Positions 22,001 to 31,647 of a DNA stretch of 64,000 nt are shown one piece after another. The first letter of the stretch is position 1. Each line of letters begins with the position of its first letter. The notes under the pieces are model-generated. The model was not told where the DNA came from and ran no database searches. It saw only the letters and a list, made by a program, of their open reading frames with translations. The stretch comes from Arctopsyche grandis (Eukaryota; Arthropoda; Insecta; Trichoptera; Hydropsychidae): contig NC_135365.1 of assembly GCF_051622035.1 (NCBI RefSeq), forward strand, positions 23,994,001 to 24,058,000, given 5' to 3'. The position numbers and the translations under genes are program-made.

Positions 22001-25000
22001 AATTATTATTACAATTTTTTTTATACATATAATAAACACGAAATTATAGAGATGTCCATAGATTTCAGATTGCTGTGCATAACTTTTACAAATTATACAC
22101 ACAGATTTTGTGACAACAGGAAATGAACTAATACCAATTTTCAGGAACCGTTTCAACAATGATCAGATAAAATTGGCAAACTCTGATAGAGAAACGATCG
22201 ATTTGGAGTCACAAAACCCCCAAATCTAACCAGCAGTTTGACGAGGACAATATAAAACACCGATAGAAAAATTAATTAATTAAATAAATTTTCAATAGAT
22301 GGCTGTTAAATGATATTATTTCTAAATTATTTCGGTCTATTTTCCTAGCGGAAACATTCGCATCGAACAGTATATATAGAACTTTTTCTTTTGTTATTAT
22401 TTGTATTACATTCATACGTCATTTTGTTGGAAGCGGCTTAGCTTACGTACACATGTATGTCGAATCGAACGACTATTATAGTACGGCAAGTGTTATCTCA
22501 GACAGGCACACAGACGGAATAGCGCTATTATATATATGGATATAGTGTAAGGTAATTTATAGGCACGCGTGCGTATGAATAGTTCACCCATTCGAAATGA
22601 TGAATGAATGTATGTGTGAACGCTCCCGCGCAGCGCATCTGACGATGACGTCACCCGTCGCTCATCCTGACGTCTCTCGGTGCTCAATTATTAGGCATTT
22701 ATTATTATAATTAAACACAAATATGTTATATCGTGTTCACTGACTTAATGTATGCGCATAAAAATAGCGGATGCTTAAAATGCACTTTTGGTCAATGGTT
22801 TTAGTCCATGTAGACCACTTCACTCTGATTGGCTAAATATGAAGTATATAAGTATATCATAGAAACGACTATTATAGGACAGACAGAATAGCGATATTAT
22901 ACATATGATGGCAATAATCTTGTTTTTATTTTTCAGAAATACAAAAAATTATCAAAATCTAAACGTAGAAAAAAACAGCTGCTAGCTAAAGTTAAAGAAC
23001 TTGAGAAAAAGTTGAGACTAAGAAAGAAAAAACGAAAGTTGAAAGAAAGACTTGCCCGAGAGAAGAAAAGTCAAGATGATACATTAGTGCTTAGAAAGGA
23101 AATAATGACAGAATTTAAATTACTATATGACAATGAAAATACACAACTTGTGGTCGATAACTTAAAAAAGATTCCAATACCGAAAAAGAGTAAGAAACGA
23201 GTTATAAAAAACAAAAGAAATAAAATCAAGCATAAAAAAAGAAAACTTTCAGTAGAAATTGATAGTTCTAGTAGTTCGTATTCTTCCAGTGAATCTGATC
23301 AATCTGATACTGAAAAAATAAGTAACAAAAGAGCTAGAGATAGTTGTGATAGTGAATTCAATATACAGTCAAAGAAAAGTAAAAGCTTCGACGGTGACTT
23401 CATTGACGACGAAAATTACGCTTTCAATACGAATACATTGATGAATATTAAAAAAGAAAGAGTCTCCGATGAAGAAGATTCCCAGAAGGCTGTCAAAATC
23501 GATGAACTTTCTAGAAATAGTCGATCGACCTTTAGGCAACAAATTATAAATGCAAGTGAATTGCAAAATGATTTTCTCAAGGGGAACAAAAGCAAAGACG
23601 ATATCAACAATATTGTTATTAAGACTGAAATTTCGCATAATGATAACAATGAAATGTTAACGCATACAAAATTACCGCTGAAAGAAAGTATTGATCTCGA
23701 AGAAAATAACAAAATGCATAATAATATAGCTCTACAACATAATTCAAATATAAACTATATTAAAAAGGATATTTCAAATGACATTGTAGTTAATTCATCA
23801 ATGGAATATACGAAAGATACGAACATTGAAAGTCACCAAAATAATGACCAGGTAAGACAAATTTGATCTCCCGGATTATAGAATTTGTACATATGCTATA
23901 TAAATTCTGGCATTTGTAAAATCTGAAAATATTTCGCAATTTCAGACTGAAAAAATCGGTGCGACCCGGATTGGAAGAGTGGAATGCGATTGGCGACCTA
24001 GCACTGCACCCAAACCGCACAGAGAAAAGAAGCCTTCTAGATGGGGTATTTTTTATTTATTTACCGTTAGTTAAAACGGTTTTTGTTTCATTTTTACTTT
24101 ATCTATGTACGTAGTAACTATAAATGGAGTTTTGTGATCATGCGAAAATTCGAACTCGAGATTTTGACTGATTCGAACTCAGAATCGATCACTGATCACG
24201 TTTTCATGATCAAGTCTGTGTATTTTGGGAATTTTTTTGAACACCATTAGTCCTATCGAGTTGAAACTTAGTATCGGTTACTGAAATTCTTATCGATACT
24301 CAACTTATAAATTTTTTTCAAATTTATAAGTTGACCGGAAATGGTACCTCCCCTTATATGTAGGTGTCCTCTTTTTTGTAAGTTTTTGAATTCAATTATC
24401 TCCCAAACCGCTAACTGAAATTTTTTTACATGTAATAGAAATTATAAATTTTATACCCGAATATTTTTACCTGAACCGGAAGTAGTACTTTTACTCTGGA
24501 GAATCGAGGTTTTTTTATGTTTTCCTCAGAAACCTTTTGGTTTATTGAACTGAAATTTCATATCTGCAAGTTTAAGCTTAAGACCAAGTTATGTATAAAA
24601 TTTGGTAAGCATTCGTCAACGGGAAGTGGCAGCTTACTGTTGTTCGATTTTTCTTCCACTATTTTTTTTGACCCCTTAAACATGTGTGCTCTTCACGAAA
24701 AAATTCAAGTATAATTCTTGTATCAATGTGATGAAAATAAAAAAAACTTACTAAATTTAATAAACCGGAAGTGGGATTTTTTCAGTGGCGGCTCGTGGAT
24801 AAGATATCTGGGGGTGCTGCGGTTGATTAAAAATAAAAAAAATGTTTATTTGGATTATATTTTACTATTAACATAATATTATCAAAATTAAACATTATAT
24901 GTATTTTATTTCATTATAAAATTGATTCTTCTGTCTTTTTTCTTTGAAAAAAGATCTATCACCTTTTCGTTAAATTTTATACTGTTCATAATCATTTTTT

Positions 25001-28000
25001 TTTTCAATTGACAGCATAGACAAAGCCGTCAATCTTTCCTGAACCATTGTGTTTCTTATACTCGTATATGTATGTCTTTATTCTATTTATTGATGAAAAA
25101 CACCCTTCTGGCTCAGAGGTAGTTGAAGTTGTAAGCAGAATTTGAATAAGTTTTGCTATTTCCACACGAACTTTGCATAAATTGATTGCAAAAATCAGTT
25201 TTAAAATTATTAATAAATCGTTAATACTATGCATTTCTTTCCTTGAGTAAAACACTTCTAATTCAGTTTGAAGTTTTTCTTTATCTAGCATTGGATATGA
25301 TTCAATGGTTAGTAGTAGATCTTTCATTTCATTTCTTTCATTGGCATATCTTTCTTTTATATCCTTAATAATAACATCGCACAATTGTATTCAGTAAATT
25401 GGTAGAATCTGTTATTGTTTTATCAGTATTTTCGGAAGAATATTTAAGTTCTTGAAAATATTGGCTCAGCTTCTCTTGATTTGTATACCATCTTAAATAC
25501 TTAGAGTGACGTGTAGAAGGAAGTGTAGAAAGATAGAAAGTGTAAGAGGTGTAGAAAGAAATGAGGAAAAGTGAGGAGCGTGTCGAGCGCACACGAACGC
25601 AACAAGAAATGTGTTTACATGGCACTGTTGGGAGTGCAGTACGGACCAAGCTTCTAGCTGCCCCCGCGCCCCTCCTTCGCCCACTCGAGCAATTCCATCG
25701 AAAACCGTACTGCACAAAATCATAAACGATGCCTCACTTTCTGATATTAGTACCGCGATGTATGATCATTATTGGATGTATCGGTGTGCGGGCGAGCTTA
25801 ATACACGCTTAAATAGTATTGATATTTTCATATAATATACATACATTTACGTATATAATAATATTAAATTTTTCTCAATTTCCTTGGGGGTGCTGCAGTA
25901 CCGCAGTGCGTATGGACGAGCCGCCACTGGATTTTTTCCACTTAGAAAGGTGAAAAATGTTGTGGCCACTATTCTGTCCACACCCCTGAACGTATCAAGC
26001 TGAAAATTTATATTTGTATTCTTTATGTACTAACTTAGAGCTGATAAGGTGTTAGTCAGAATTCGTAAACCGGAAATAGTATTTTTTTTTTAAACAATAA
26101 TTCATTATTTTATTTTGACCTTTTAAATTATTTTTATTTTCTTAATATTTAATGTGTATAATAATTATAGTGATTTTAAGTAATATAAAAATTTCGAACA
26201 AAATTCAACAACCGGTAGTAGAACTTTTGTCTTGTGTAAGTTTCCCTACATTTGCTCTCAATTTGCATTGAAAATAATCTCATAACCCTGTATGTGTGAA
26301 CGTGTATGTACGTTTAATTATCGAATTTTGTTTTGTGACCTTATATTCCTCAAATAAATAGATAAAGTCATGGGTTAGTCACATTCGATTTTTTTTTATT
26401 AAAGTAAATTTTTTTGGTTTCCAGGTAGTTTATCTGACAGAGATTCCAGTTTTCAAGATATCAATTCGGATATCATAATCGAAACCCCCCTCCAAGTTGA
26501 GGCAAACTTGCATAATACAAATCCATATGCTCAAATTGAATCCAGCAGCGAAGTCTATCAGCCCAATGAGAACGATACTGAAATGAAGACTGAAAATAAA
26601 ATTTACAAAATTCAAACCATCTCATCTCGAAATATTGTACCAAACACTCAAAACTTTGATAATGATCTAGAAAACTATGAAAACTATGACGTGTTTGATA
26701 AGCAAAATATGGACGGCGATGAGTTCGGAGTCGATTTGAAGTCTGAATTTGGCGATGGAAGACCACCGCTCAGGAAAATATCATTGGACGATAGAATCAA
26801 TATGGTGTTGAAATATCCAGGTACATAAATTTTACGTTTTCATATGTATATACGATTTTGATTATAAAACCGGTTGCTAAGTTATTTTATTTGGTAGGTA
26901 TTGAAGCAGTTGAACAACCCATAAAAACAGACAAATCGCCTGAAAAGGGAATTCTCATTGTGTAAGTCTCACGAAGTTATAATTCTTTCGCATATTTATA
27001 TTATCAACTAATTGCTTTATTTGTTGTATTATTAGTAGGGGCGTTAGATTAACTCAGGTCGATCCAAGAATAAGGAAGGGTAAAAAAGTTAGCTTTGCTG
27101 ATGGATTTGCACCCGGGCAAGATTCTGATTGTGAAAATGAACTGGCAAATTCAGTGGTACAATATTACTATTCAAATAATATACCGTATTGTATTGTTAT
27201 TCGAATTAAATTGATTTTATTTCTCAATTTAGATACCACCGTCATCACCCGAAGGAATTTCTGTCAAAAAGAAAAAGCGGAAGTCGTGTGGTGGACACGC
27301 TTATCCTTGTCCTTCAAATTGGCCCGATTACCATCCTCGTTGGGATAAATTACCTCCACCGGCTCCACCTCCAGGCAGTCCGCTGCCAGAGTTATGCGGT
27401 TTGTATTATTATTTTTATGTAATAACTAGTGTTGTGCCCGATGGAATATCATCGCATAGGTTATGGCATGCTAAGCTATTAATTTAAAAATAATTAGAAG
27501 AAATGTGTTGGTCCTGTGTTCGATCCGCACGCGGTCGTATTTTTATTTAAAATACCTTTTAAATGTATTTAATTTAATATTTATATTTAATTGTTTAAAA
27601 ATATGGTAAAAACTACCTACTATGTATATATAAACAATATAAAGTATCAATAGAAAAATTAATTAAATAAATTTTCAGTAGATGGCGCTAAATGCCCAGA
27701 AACTTTTTGCTCTAGCGAGAGGAAACATTGATAAACAGTATATATAGAAGTTTTTTGTTGTTCTGTTATTATATTCGTACGTTTTGTTGGCAGTGTTTTA
27801 ACTGTGACCTGCATACATATGTCGAATCGAAACGACTATTATAGTACAGTGAGCGTTATCGCACACAGACACACACACACACACACACAGAATAGCGCTA
27901 TTATATATATACTAGTGAATAGCCCGATGAAATATCATCGCATGGGTATAGAATTATTATATACCCGTATAAAACTAAAAAAAAAATCCGGAACCGGAAC

Positions 28001-28819
28001 CGTTATTTTCGTAGACTCATAGATAGTTTTCAATTCTTTATTTTTAATTATTTTCAATTCTTAAAGTTAACGTTAACAAAATGTTAATTAAAGTTAACAA
28101 AATGTAATATTTCCGATTATACACAAACGGTCATTGACCTCGTAACGTTGAATATTATTATTACACATAACAAATTACGTGCATATACACACATATGATG
28201 TGTATTTACAACACGTATTCTGGGCGAGGATATGGCGTGCGGTGCGGGCTTGTGAGGACATTTCGTTTGGATCAGATGGTCGGAGGTTCGATTCCCGGCG
28301 CCCGCGGTGAATGAAATCAATTTTTTTCTCGAATATCGTCAAAATATAAATAATTTAAATTTAATTAAAAATAAATCTATAAAAAAATGGTTCAAAACCT
28401 CGCTAAATGAAATTATTAAAATTACGTATTTTTATATGGCGAGAAGGAATATTTCAATTAATGTTTAAAAAAAAAAGGCGAAATGAAGAATTGGATTTGG
28501 CGTGATGTACGTGACCATTAGCTCAATTAAGACCTATATTCCGGCTATTTGGGGTGATCGGTTCGAGTCGCGACAAAGTCGTCTCGTCGAAAAATGAATT
28601 TATCGATTTTTATCGATTCGTTCATTATGTTCGGCGAGAGTTAGGACACACACACACACACACACAGATTACCGTCTTTATATATATGATGATTTATTTT
28701 AATAATATTATATTTAATTGTTTTTTTTTTTTTTTTCAGATAAGACAAGTAATTCAATTTTTACCAATTCAAATGCCTTATCCCGCATTCCAAGAATACC
28801 AAATGTAATGGCATCCTAA
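13839..28819 (+). CDS. Large low-complexity, probably nuclear protein, 15 exons, 1,649 aa
   Basis: Coding exons: 13839-14114, 15860-16001, 16078-16215, 16293-16466, 16537-17596, 17673-17810, 17890-18654, 18734-19148, 22937-23851, 23946-24045, 26425-26820, 26898-26961, 27036-27156, 27233-27398, 28740-28819. All introns are GT-AG; total 4,950 nt, open throughout. The ATG has A at -3, G at +4 and an in-frame stop 15 nt upstream. Regions: residues 1-92 Pro/Asp-rich; 186-243 a probable folded motif (LGIPLGLVPGFTPKAM); about 270-400 RS/RD-like, basic; 584-622 a Cys/His cluster; 987-1016 thirty serines; 1037-1140 Lys/Arg-rich coiled-coil-like; 1544-1550 KKVSFAD, a PP1-docking (RVxF) type motif; then a PPPAPPPGSPLP tail. 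No enzyme domain, signal peptide or membrane segment seen. Nuclear, RNA-processing or scaffold roles are inference from composition. Family not recognised. Introns 1, 8, 10 and 14 hold transposons. Confidence 0.9.
14225..14385. mobile_element. Foldback MITE (GGTCTCCGTGACG family), single-arm remnant
   Basis: GGTCTCCGTGACGGGCC, then ATCGGAAGGCAAAGATCGAA and GTGCATGGTAAACGGTACAT, match the left arm of the foldbacks at 37858 and 44331. Most of the second arm is gone: only CAGGCTTTTCCTCCCGTATT of the centre remains. Lies in intron 1 of the large gene. Confidence 0.8.
14481..15234 (-). mobile_element. Non-autonomous Helitron, family X, in intron 1
   Basis: On the minus strand the 3' end reads hairpin (CGATGATACTTCATCA), about 10 nt, then CTAG (14481-14484) followed by T. 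The 5' TC end is at about 15234 or 15237. The body shares AAATTTTCAAAAGATGGCG and GTCGAATCGAAACGACTATT with copies at 21377, 27426 and 62861. An extra block (about 14535-14890, bracketed by GCTGTACACCC and GGGTGTA) is not in the other copies and is probably another insertion. Confidence 0.8.
15287..15840 (+). mobile_element. SINE interrupted by a Helitron, in intron 1
   Basis: tRNA-like head with B box GGTTCAAATTC near 15320, then the family body (GACTCCAGGTCGGTCG, GAGTTTGCCAATTTATCTGA). The tail GGGGCATTGGGGTTACC and AAATAAATAG ends near 15840. A family Y Helitron (15587-15748) sits inside. Confidence 0.75.
15587..15748 (-). mobile_element. Non-autonomous Helitron, family Y, nested in a SINE
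   Basis: Minus orientation: the 3' CTAG is 15587-15590, the 5' TC corresponds to GA at 15747-15748, and the next base is T, so the A/T host dinucleotide is kept. Shares ACCCGGCTTTGCTCGGTAT and TTTCGAAATTATATATTAGA with other copies. Confidence 0.75.
18999..19088 (+). repeat. Coding (AGC/AGT)n repeat, 30 serines
   Basis: Inside exon 8 of the large gene. Residues 987-1016 are all serine, the 3' two thirds being almost pure AGC. Such a tract is length-variable in populations. The minus strand gives an open poly-leucine frame, which is only a shadow. Confidence 0.95.
19212..19304 (-). mobile_element. Helitron 3' end (minus orientation), truncated
   Basis: On the minus strand: CCGTTGAAATCAACGG, a hairpin with a 7-bp stem and 2-nt loop, then ACACAACA, then CTAG and T. 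This is a textbook Helitron 3' terminus. Less than 100 bp remain before the Tc1 element starts at 19305. Confidence 0.75.
19305..20939 (-). mobile_element. Tc1-like transposon, 1,635 bp, apparently complete
   Basis: Ends are imperfect inverted repeats of about 27 bp (CAGYAGTCACATAAAACGG, then AACGCT), flanked by TA on both sides (19303-19304 and 20940-20941). It carries one transposase gene on the minus strand. Near the right end a 37-bp segment containing GGTCGTTAAAAACCCTACAC is duplicated in tandem (about 20803-20876), possibly a binding-site duplication. Inserted in intron 8 of the large gene, antisense to it, in the AT-rich 5' part of a Helitron. Confidence 0.95.
19603..20719 (-). CDS. 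Tc1-like DDE transposase, 342 aa, one intron
   Basis: Cut-and-paste transposase. Minus-strand exon 1 is 20719-19958 (254 codons) and exon 2 is 19869-19603. The 88-nt intron 19870-19957 starts GTGAGTAG and ends in a T-run plus AG, and removing it restores ...HRAKL-VRDYL.... The N-terminus has two helix-turn-helix motifs (about residues 10-55 and 65-110, the second with STVRRRLREAGL). Catalytic triad: D154 (FSDESKF), D245 (FQDDSAPSH) and E280 (SPDLNPIENLW), with 34 residues between the last two, so DD34E as in Tc1. No stop or frameshift. Length fits the family (about 340 aa). Whether it is expressed or active cannot be seen. Confidence 0.93.
20942..21361 (+). mobile_element. Non-autonomous Helitron (third family), + strand
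   Basis: The 3' end is clear: CATGCGTT and AACGCATG form an 8-bp stem, followed by TTGGGTTCAG, then CTAG (21358-21361) and T. The 5' part has AATCAATGTTTGTCTGTCGC just after an AT-rich run. The exact 5' TC is probably upstream of the Tc1 insertion (a TCTATG at about 19281). No coding sequence. Confidence 0.65.
21510..21714 (-). mobile_element. Helitron family Y nested in Helitron X
   Basis: CTAG at 21510-21513, GA at 21713-21714, host bases A and T. Contains the family landmark GGCTTCGCTCAGTATTTGTA. It splits a TTTAA stretch of Helitron X that is intact at 27560-27575. Confidence 0.85.
21797..22246 (-). mobile_element. SINE nested in Helitron X, 450 bp
   Basis: Bounded by the 7-bp direct repeat ACAATAT (21790-21796 and 22247-22253), with the (TAAAA)n tail at its left, so the copy is in minus orientation. 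Body landmarks AGGAACCGTTTCAA and GAAACGATCGATTTGGAGTC are inverse to the plus copies. The tRNA head at the right is short and lacks a clear A box. Confidence 0.85.
22848..22908 (-). mobile_element. Helitron family X 5'-end fragment
   Basis: ATAGAAACGACTATTATAGG, then GACAGACAGAATAGCGATAT, ending CATATGA followed by T. Lies directly before the acceptor of exon 9 of the large gene. Confidence 0.65.
24783..25929 (-). mobile_element. hAT transposon, 1,147 bp, internally deleted
   Basis: Terminal inverted repeats CAGTGGCGGCTCGT at both ends and a perfect 8-bp target duplication GATTTTTT (24775-24782 and 25930-25937). It contains the 3' part of a hAT transposase gene on the minus strand. A solo copy of the same end lies at 56136. 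Confidence 0.95.
25004..25530 (-). pseudogene. hAT transposase C-terminal part, frameshifted
   Basis: Two overlapping minus frames (25715-25365 and 25384-25004) join by a one-base shift near 25370-25385: ...DSTNLLNTIV then CDVIIKDIKERYANE.... The downstream part has LTTSTTSEPEGCFSSINRIK, corresponding to the hAT dimerisation signature (SxxxERSFSxLxxIKT, with R changed to G). The N-terminal and most catalytic regions are missing. Confidence 0.85.
27426..27907 (-). mobile_element. Helitron family X, nearly full copy, intron 14
   Basis: CTAG 27426-27429 after A. The minus-strand hairpin CGATGATATTCCATCG lies just inside. The copy is colinear with 62861-63281. It carries a B-box-like GTTCGATCCGCACGCGG at about 27519. 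The 5' end runs into the next Helitron in an AT tract. Confidence 0.85.
27912..28693 (-). mobile_element. Second Helitron, tandem to the first, intron 14
   Basis: A new CTAG (27912-27915) with hairpin CGATGATATTTCATCG on the minus strand; its 5' end at ATATATGA near 28690 is followed by T. The body differs from family X. It contains a tRNA-like stretch (about 28225-28310) with A-box-like TGGCGTGCGG and B box GGTTCGATTCC between GGGCG and CGCCC, and a second B-box-like GGTTCGAGTC at about 28560. Confidence 0.7.
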
Positions 28820-29640
28820 GACTTATCTGTTGAAAACGATAAGTAGTGTATTTATGTACATATATAAATTTTAATTTTAATGTACGAAAATGAAAATAAT
28901 CTTTTACACTTCCGTACATACATATACGTTTATTTCTATTGTATGAGATGATTTCTAAATTGTGTTAGCAAAATTCCAATGATAAAAATATTTTAGCTAA
29001 ATATAGTTATTTTTATTCAAAAATAATTTAATTTATAACTCATTAAAATGATTACATGAAATGAATACTTTTTTTGATTTTGTAAGTCATACAAAACTAG
29101 CATTTAAAAATCCATTCATCGCATAATTTACATATACTGCTTAAATTATATTTTGTTTTTCTGTAATTTATATTTTATTTTACTCTTAAATGATACATTT
29201 TTTATTTACTTAAAAATACTACACCATGCGTGTAATATAAAAAAAATCATTATAATTTTATTGAAACCTTTCAAATGATAGTGATTGATTATAAATATGA
29301 TATATAAAAATGTTGTATTGATCCAAAGTGGATGTTTATTACACAATTATCTGTATTATAGCCTAGAATGTGAACAAATTTAACGATTGTGTAATGTGCA
29401 TAATAAATATTTGTATTTGCGCAAATATTGGCTGATGCTTAAATTTGTATTATTTAAGTAGTAAAATTTTATATACATTTATTGTATTTATTTTGATTCA
29501 ATAGCCTTTTTATATTTCAGTTACTATGTTTACATACAATATATTTCTGTTTATAATCTCATCATTCGTAGTTATATTTTAGCATAAATATTTAATATTA
29601 AGCTAAATAAAGTAGAAAGATAAAGTGAATAAATAAGATG
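28820..29640 (+). promoter_or_regulatory. 3' UTR region with poly(A) signals of the large gene
   Basis: After the TAA stop the sequence is AT-rich without repeats. AATAAA occurs at 29402-29407 and 29606-29611, and again near 29629. Which signal is used cannot be decided. Confidence 0.5.
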
Positions 29641-29957
29641 TGAAATATTCTTTATTTTTGATTGTTGGTTTTAAAAATATATGTAATTGTCTATTTTGAA
29701 AATGTGCTTTTTTTACTTACCTCTTATTATATACCTTATCCCTTTCGCTTCCATAAAATTGAACAAAAATTATGGTCAATCATTAAATACTTTTCAAATA
29801 AAGTCGTGGTCGATGATAGTTTTGTGCAAGCATCCTGTAGTCCAGCGTTTCCCAACCTGTGGTATGCGAAAAAAAATCAGTCATGGTGGACATGCTGAAC
29901 AACTGGTGAACAATGCATGAATGATTTACAATAATAAAAATAGAAATATTTTTTATA

Positions 29958-30180
29958 TCTAATATATAATTTCGAAAGAGACTTTGTAAGTTTGTATCTT
30001 TGTTTGGGAATTTCGAAAACAAAATAAAATTTCAATGACGAGAATTCAATTGGTTGAATATTATATTTTTTTCGATTAAAATAAATTGAATAAAAAAACA
30101 AATTAATATTTACTATTAGATTCGCCATGTTTAAGCTGTTTATATTACAAATTCTGAGCGAAGCCGGGTAAAACAACTAG
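29958..30180 (+). mobile_element. Helitron family Y, complete, 223 bp, nested in a hAT
   Basis: A|TCTAATATATAATTTCG ... GCCGGGTAAAACAACTAG|T. Both ends and the A/T target are intact. This is the cleanest copy of the family. Confidence 0.85.
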
Positions 30181-30683
30181 TGATTTATAAACATTATCTT
30201 AATTAGTCATCGTTGACGTCAATATGTACAGTCGACGATCGAAAATCTGGCAATCGATACGTTTTCCTCAGATCCGGCATGGATTTTGGAGTGCATTTTT
30301 GAATTTACCGCGTTCACGCTCCAATAAATAAATAACTTGAATTTGACACTCGAAAACAGTTCGATAATAATCTTTAATGTTACAGATAAAATTGAAAGTA
30401 GATATGATTAGAAAATTAGATTTTTGGAATTTATGTATCGAAAATGATCAAACTGAAGAGTCGTATGTCTCGGGATATACGTGAAAAAATAATTGAATAT
30501 TTAATAGGGCTGAAATCGTCTTTTACGCAGTGCTTCCCCACACCTTTTAGAAGCAAACAATTTGATTTCAAACCCCTTTGATAGTGAACATTTTCGGACA
30601 GCTACCAAGGAAAAGGAGAACTTGATTGAACTTTCAAATTGTAGCATTTAAAAACTGAATTCGAAATAAATAAGGTTATTAAT

Positions 30684-30869
30684 TTTTGGCTAGGTATTAG
30701 TGAAGAATATGAACAGCTTTATGACATAGCGCTTCAATTTCTGTCGCCGTTTACTAGCACTGAACTGGTTGAGAGAGCTTTCTCTTCATATATTTTAATA
30801 AAAGACAAACATAGAAATAGATTGAATGCAGCTCCAGACTTTAGGGTACATAATTTAATTAATGAAAAG
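30684..30869 (+). pseudogene. hAT (Charlie/ZBED-type) transposase C-terminus
   Basis: Translated + frame includes FLSPFTSTELVERAFSSYIL, then IKDKHRNRLNAAPDFRV, the hAT dimerisation/insertion-domain signature. Upstream sequence carries stops and frame changes. Confidence 0.85.
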
Positions 30870-31647
30870 AAAATATATTATATGTACTTTGTAATTTTTT
30901 GTTTTTATTAAAACCATTTATCAATAATAGAAGTATGACAAAATAGTAGATAAATATATTAAACTTTGAGCATATTATAATTGTGATTCCGCAAATAACT
31001 TTTTTCCACAAAATTTCTTAACAAAATATCTATTACGTCTATCCTGTCTTCACATTCCTTACCATGCAAATACTATATAATTACACTTGCAAAAACAAAA
31101 TTCAAAATTAGGTGGTACAATTTAGCGTTATGTACTACCAAGTGGTACGCGAGTCAAAAAAGGTTGGGAACCGCTGCTGTAGCCAATAATGATTTTAACC
31201 GTAATGCTTTTCCCGGCGATGTTCCATAATATAATGCACGCTGTGATGCTGAAATTATTCATGGTTTTAATGCATTGATGACTCACATTAAATCGGAATT
31301 ATAGGAATCGCTAACTTCATTGATCATTAACATTAATTTATTCACAAATCTGTACGAAAATATATATTTTATTAGTTTTACCACAGCTAATAATAAATAA
31401 TTGAATTTTGCAACGCTTATCTTATTATTTTTTAAGTTGACCGGAAATGGTCCCCTTTTTTCATAAACCCCTCGATAAATCGGATTGAAACCTTTTTACA
31501 AAGTGATAAATAAAATTAAGTGAAGTTCCTTCAACCGAAAGTGGCAGTTTAATCTTGTTCGATTTTTCTTCTATTTTTTCGTCCTTTTGAATACATGTAC
31601 ATATGTATGTGCTCTTCACGAGAAAATTCCAGTATAATTATTGTATT

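Larger units (their letters stand above)
21377..22540 (-). mobile_element. Helitron family X, with two nested insertions, intron 8
   Basis: The 3' CTAG is at 21377-21380 with the family hairpin (ATGATACGTCAT on the minus strand). The 5' TC corresponds to GA at 22539-22540, followed by T. Its sequence is interrupted by a family Y Helitron and a SINE. Removing both restores colinearity with the simpler copy at 27426. Confidence 0.85.
24095..26375 (-). repeat. CTTCCGGTT repeat family, inverted copy in intron 10, split by a hAT
   Basis: Minus-orientation equivalent of 6815-7600: AACCGGAAGT-type motifs recur at about 24330, 24475, 24624, 24765, 26071 and 26210, with the same TTGAACTGAAATTTCATAT phrases. 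The hAT at 24783-25929 interrupts it. The outer end near 26340-26375 (GATAAAGTCATGGGTTAGTC) is shared with 33100-33120. Confidence 0.8.
29843..31176 (+). mobile_element. hAT (Charlie-like) transposon, 1,334 bp, decayed
   Basis: Ends CAGCGTTTCCCAACCT and its inverse AGGTTGGGAACCGCTG. Flanks CTGTAGTC and CTGTAGCC, an 8-bp target duplication with one change. Contains a transposase relic at 30684-30869 and a nested family Y Helitron at 29958-30180. Confidence 0.9.

Noticed and set aside
28210..28320. A functional tRNA gene
   Set aside because: A good B box and GGGCG/CGCCC ends, but the T-stem has mismatches and no proper anticodon arm could be drawn. Better explained as tRNA-derived sequence in a Helitron.
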